From: JBFKMV01 sp041629655
GTDB taxonomy: Bacteria; Acidobacteriota; Polarisedimenticolia; Polarisedimenticolales; Polarisedimenticolaceae
NCBI GenBank assembly: GCA_041629655.1
Contig: JBFKMV010000113.1
Span: 1 to 16,548 of the forward strand
Reading direction: 5' to 3'
Length of the DNA stretch: 16,548 nucleotides
This document shows positions 14,186 through 16,548 of this stretch, piece by piece. The notes below the pieces were generated by a model that saw only the letters and a list, made by a program, of their open reading frames with translations, was not told where the DNA came from and made no database searches. How positions within the stretch are numbered: the first letter of the stretch is position 1; every line of letters begins with the position of its first letter. The position numbers and the translations under genes were made by a program.

Positions 14186-15187
14186 CTACGAGCCGGCGAT
14201 CAGGTCGATCAAATCCACCACCCGGTTGGCGTAGCCCCACTCGTTGTCGTACCACGAGACGACCTTGACGAAGCCGTCGCCCTCCGCGCGCGTGGACAGG
14301 GCGTCGAAGATCGAGGAATGGGGATTGCCGATGATGTCGCTCGAGACCAGCGCCGCCTCGCTGTACTCGACGACCGCACGCATCGGACCCGCCGCCACCT
14401 CGCGCACCGCGGCGTTGACCTCGTCCGCGGAGGGCGTGGCGCGCAGGCGGCACACCAGGTCGACGATCGAGCCGTCGGGCACCGGGACGCGCATCGCCAT
14501 CCCGTCGAGCTTGCCGGCGAGGTGCGGCAGCACCTTGCCCACCGCCCGCGCCGCGCCGGTCGTGGTGGGGATGATGTTCTCGGCCGCGGCACGGCTGCGG
14601 CGCAGATCCTTGTGCGGCACGTCGGCCAGCCGCTGGTCGTTGGTGTAGGCGTGCACCGTGGTGATGAAGCCCTCCTCGATCCCGAACGCGTCGTCGAGGA
14701 TCTTCGCGATCGGGGCCAGGCAGTTGGTCGTGCAGGAGGCGTTGGAGATGATCCGGTGCTCCGGCTTCAGCCCGTCGTCGTTGACGCCGATCACGATCGT
14801 GGCGTCGATCTCGTCCATGGCCGGCACCGTCAGGATGACCTTGCCGGCGCCGCCGGCGAGATGCTGCTCCAGCGGCGCCCGGGTGCGGAAAACGCCGGTC
14901 GACTCGACGACGATCTCCACTCCCAGCTCGCCCCACGGGATTGCCGCCGGGTCGCGGTGGTCGGTCATCTCGATGCGCTTGCCGTCGACCGACATCGAAT
15001 CGCCGTCGACCTTGACGTCGCGGCGGAACTTGCGCATCACCGTGTCGTACTGCAACAGGTAGGCCAGCTGCTCGTTCTCGTACAGGTCGTTGATCGCGAC
15101 GACCTCGATGTCGTTGCGCTCGGCGAGGATGCGGAACAAGCTGCGGCCGATGCGGCCGAAGCCGTTGATGCCGATTCGGGTTGCCAT
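14186..15187 (-). CDS. gap: Type I glyceraldehyde-3-phosphate dehydrogenase (NAD-type)
   Basis: This is a 333-residue canonical phosphorylating GAPDH, which converts glyceraldehyde 3-phosphate, NAD+ and phosphate to 1,3-bisphosphoglycerate in glycolysis, or the reverse. The N-terminal NAD fold begins INGFGRIGR, and AIND (31-34) carries the Asp that favours NAD over NADP. The catalytic Cys152 (SNASCTTNC) and His179 (HAYTND) are present. So are the phosphate-site residues Arg197 (HKDLRRSR), Thr210-Gly211 (TTTGAA) and Arg233 (GMAMRVP). WYDNEWGYANR (312-322) closes the domain. The start ATG is behind AGGAGG, and its first base is also the last base of the upstream paralogue's TGA (TGATG), so the two are probably translationally coupled. 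An open frame running further upstream is only a shadow of the paralogue. Confidence 0.97.
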   Translation of the reverse strand: MATRIGINGFGRIGRSLFRILAERNDIEVVAINDLYENEQLAYLLQYDTVMRKFRRDVKVDGDSMSVDGKRIEMTDHRDPAAIPWGELGVEIVVESTGVFRTRAPLEQHLAGGAGKVILTVPAMDEIDATIVIGVNDDGLKPEHRIISNASCTTNCLAPIAKILDDAFGIEEGFITTVHAYTNDQRLADVPHKDLRRSRAAAENIIPTTTGAARAVGKVLPHLAGKLDGMAMRVPVPDGSIVDLVCRLRATPSADEVNAAVREVAAGPMRAVVEYSEAALVSSDIIGNPHSSIFDALSTRAEGDGFVKVVSWYDNEWGYANRVVDLIDLIAGS

Positions 15188-16212
15188 CACGCAGCCTCCT
15201 CTCGCTCGAGCTCGCCGAAACGCTGGATCAGGTCCACGACGCGGTGCGCGTAGCCCCAGCCGTTGTCGTACCAGGCCAGTGTCTTGGAGACCCGCTCGCC
15301 CAGCACCATCGTGGCCGGGGCGTCGAAGGTGCTGGAGTACGGGCTCTGCACGATGTCCGAGGAGACGATCGGCTCGGGCTCGTAGCTGATGATGCCGTCC
15401 CAGCGCGGGCTCGCCGCCGCGGTCCGCACGACCTCGTTGATCGCGGTCACCGAGACCGGTTTCTCGTGCCAGCAGACCAGGTCGACCACCGAGCCGTTGG
15501 GCACCGGCACGTTCATCGCCATGCCGGTGATGCGGCCCGCGAGCTCGGGGATCAGGCCCATCACCACGCGCGCGGCGTTGGTGGCCTGGGGGAAGATGTT
15601 CTCCGCGGCGGCGCGTCCGGCGCGCATGTCCTCGGAGGGCACGTCGGCCAGTCGCAGCTGGTTGGTGTAGGCGTGCACCGTGGTGAACAGCCCGCGCCGG
15701 ATCCCGAACGCCTCGTGCAGGATCTTGACGATCGGCGCGGCGCAATGCGCGGTGCACGAGCCGTTGGAGACGATCCGGTGCTCGGGCTTCATCGAACCGT
15801 GATTGACCCCCATCACCACGGTCAGGTCAGGCGGGTCGGTCGGCGGAACGCACAGGATCACGCGCCGCGCTCCGCGCTCGAGGTGTCGCTCGACCTCCCG
15901 GCGGCTGCGCGGGCGCCCGGTGGCCTCGATCACCGTGTGCACGCCGAGATCGCCCCAGGGCACCTCGCCGGGGTCGCGCCCGGAGAGCATCGCGATCTGC
16001 CGGCCGCTGACGTACAGGTGCCCCTCGCGGATGCTGAGCTCGCGCGGAAACCGGCCCAGGATGCTGTCGAAGCGCGCCAGGTACTCCAGCGAGTGGTGAT
16101 CGGCGATGTCGCTGATCGCGCCGAGTTGGATGTCGTCGCGGTCGTGCAGGATTCGGAACAGGTTGCGGCCGATGCGGCCGAAACCCATCAAACCGACGGT
16201 GATCGGTGGCAT
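15187..16212 (-). CDS. Divergent GAPDH-family paralogue with altered phosphate-binding residues
   Basis: This 341-residue GAPDH-fold protein is encoded directly upstream of, and overlapping, the canonical GAPDH. The catalytic Cys153 (SNGSCTAHC) and His180 (HAYTN) remain, as do the NAD fold (MGFGRIGRN) and Asp35. However, at positions that bind the substrate phosphates in standard GAPDH, Arg195 is Ala198 (SEDMRAGR), Gly209 is Asn212 (QATNAA) and Arg231 is Asn234 (MAMNVPVPNG); Lys191 is Glu194. SCTTNC has become SCTAHC and WYDNEWGY has become WYDNGWGY. It may oxidise another aldehyde, have a regulatory role, or form mixed tetramers with its partner. A strong AGGAGG site precedes the ATG. Upstream, 98 bases separate it from the oxidoreductase gene; a TTGGAA/TAGGTT pair there is a poor promoter candidate. 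Confidence 0.92.
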   Translation of the reverse strand: MPPITVGLMGFGRIGRNLFRILHDRDDIQLGAISDIADHHSLEYLARFDSILGRFPRELSIREGHLYVSGRQIAMLSGRDPGEVPWGDLGVHTVIEATGRPRSRREVERHLERGARRVILCVPPTDPPDLTVVMGVNHGSMKPEHRIVSNGSCTAHCAAPIVKILHEAFGIRRGLFTTVHAYTNQLRLADVPSEDMRAGRAAAENIFPQATNAARVVMGLIPELAGRITGMAMNVPVPNGSVVDLVCWHEKPVSVTAINEVVRTAAASPRWDGIISYEPEPIVSSDIVQSPYSSTFDAPATMVLGERVSKTLAWYDNGWGYAHRVVDLIQRFGELEREEAA

Positions 16213-16310
16213 GCAAACCTCCTGGATCGGAGTGGACCGCCGGGGCGCCCACGAGACCTCCCGTAGAACCTAGCATCCCGGCGCCGTCGCTTCCAAAGCC
16301 GAGCGGTAGC

Positions 16311-16548
16311 TCAGCCGCCGACCCCCGCCGTGGTGGCACGCCCGGCCTCGAAAGCCTGGAGGTTGAGCGCCAGCTTGTCCTCCGGGAACCGCTGGGTCAG
16401 CGCCCGGCGCCACGACTCGAAGCCCAGCGGCAGCCGCGTCGACAACAGTCCGAGCAGCACCACGTTCGCGCAGCGCCGGTCGCCGAGCTCCGCGGCGGTC
16501 TCGCAGGCCGGGTGCTCGAGCACCTCGTAGCGTTTGCCGCGCAGGAAG
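16311..16548 (-). CDS. 2-oxoacid:ferredoxin oxidoreductase gamma-type subunit (indolepyruvate-type), N-terminus beyond window
   Basis: The last 78 or so residues of a protein enter from the right edge. The pattern (YEVLEHPACETAAELGD, then CANVVLLGLLST, then LPLGFESWRRAL, then LALNLQAFEAGRA) is that of the gamma/beta subunit of 2-oxoacid:ferredoxin oxidoreductases such as indolepyruvate oxidoreductase IorB or POR gamma. These cytoplasmic, oxygen-sensitive enzymes turn aryl- or 2-oxoacids into acyl-CoA, CO2 and reduced ferredoxin, often after amino-acid transamination. The family normally has about 180-200 residues, so roughly 60% is missing. It points the same way as the GAPDH pair and could be co-transcribed. 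The exact substrate cannot be told from this fragment. Confidence 0.8.
   Translation of the reverse strand, partial: FLRGKRYEVLEHPACETAAELGDRRCANVVLLGLLSTRLPLGFESWRRALTQRFPEDKLALNLQAFEAGRATTAGVGG

Noticed and set aside
15188..15757. N-terminal extension of the canonical GAPDH to 523 residues
   Set aside because: It lies antiphase within the second GAPDH gene; the ATG at 15187 has AGGAGG and gives the normal family length.

Overview
The window is a very GC-rich, densely packed bacterial chromosome segment with 14 genes (12 complete, two cut by the window edges). It has no RNA genes, transposases or CRISPR arrays that I can see. The gene types are secreted subtilases with long C-terminal extensions, a PATAN/DUF4388 signalling protein, STAS proteins, NAD-type GAPDH and a ferredoxin-linked 2-oxoacid oxidoreductase. 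Together with strong Shine-Dalgarno sites, they suggest a Gram-negative-type environmental lineage such as Acidobacteriota, Myxococcota or a candidate phylum of the Eisenbacteria kind. This placement is an inference from gene flavour; there is no rRNA or marker gene to prove it.

Layout. (1) 1-3583: the 3' part of an M20 amidohydrolase runs convergently into a large secreted Kp43-like subtilase. (2) 3764-6832: a signalling block. It holds a four-domain protein (REC, HD-GYP, REC, PATAN) whose HD motif and both phosphoacceptor sites are substituted. Two 114-residue STAS proteins (about 48% identical by hand count) and a GNAT acetyltransferase face it. Sigma-70-like promoters are visible in front of the four-domain gene and both STAS genes. 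(3) 6894-11025: a second subtilase with an unusual S-I-L-W-A-D hexapeptide tail and its own terminator is divergent from an M11 (gametolysin-like) metalloprotease. The 403-base gap between them carries two copies of a double operator with half-sites TGTCG-N7/8-CGACA. (4) 11032-13221: an XRE regulator with a catalytically dead S24 (LexA/CI-type) domain is divergent from an uncharacterised Rossmann-like (GATase1-like) protein, which is followed by large hairpins. (5) 13408-14166: an MBL-fold hydrolase. (6) 14186-16548: a leftward cluster of the 2-oxoacid:ferredoxin oxidoreductase gamma subunit, a divergent GAPDH paralogue and a canonical GAPDH. The two GAPDH genes overlap by TGATG.

How it fits together. 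Three secreted proteases plus an M20 hydrolase point to extracellular protein breakdown. Amino-acid-derived 2-oxoacids could feed the ferredoxin oxidoreductase, with GAPDH in central carbon flow. The signalling block looks like a non-enzymatic scaffold or binding module working with STAS switches.

The items I rate most worth follow-up are the operator array between the two proteases, the GAPDH paralogue that has lost both phosphate-binding arginines, the fully substituted REC/HD-GYP/REC/PATAN protein, and the tryptophan-rich tail of the second subtilase.
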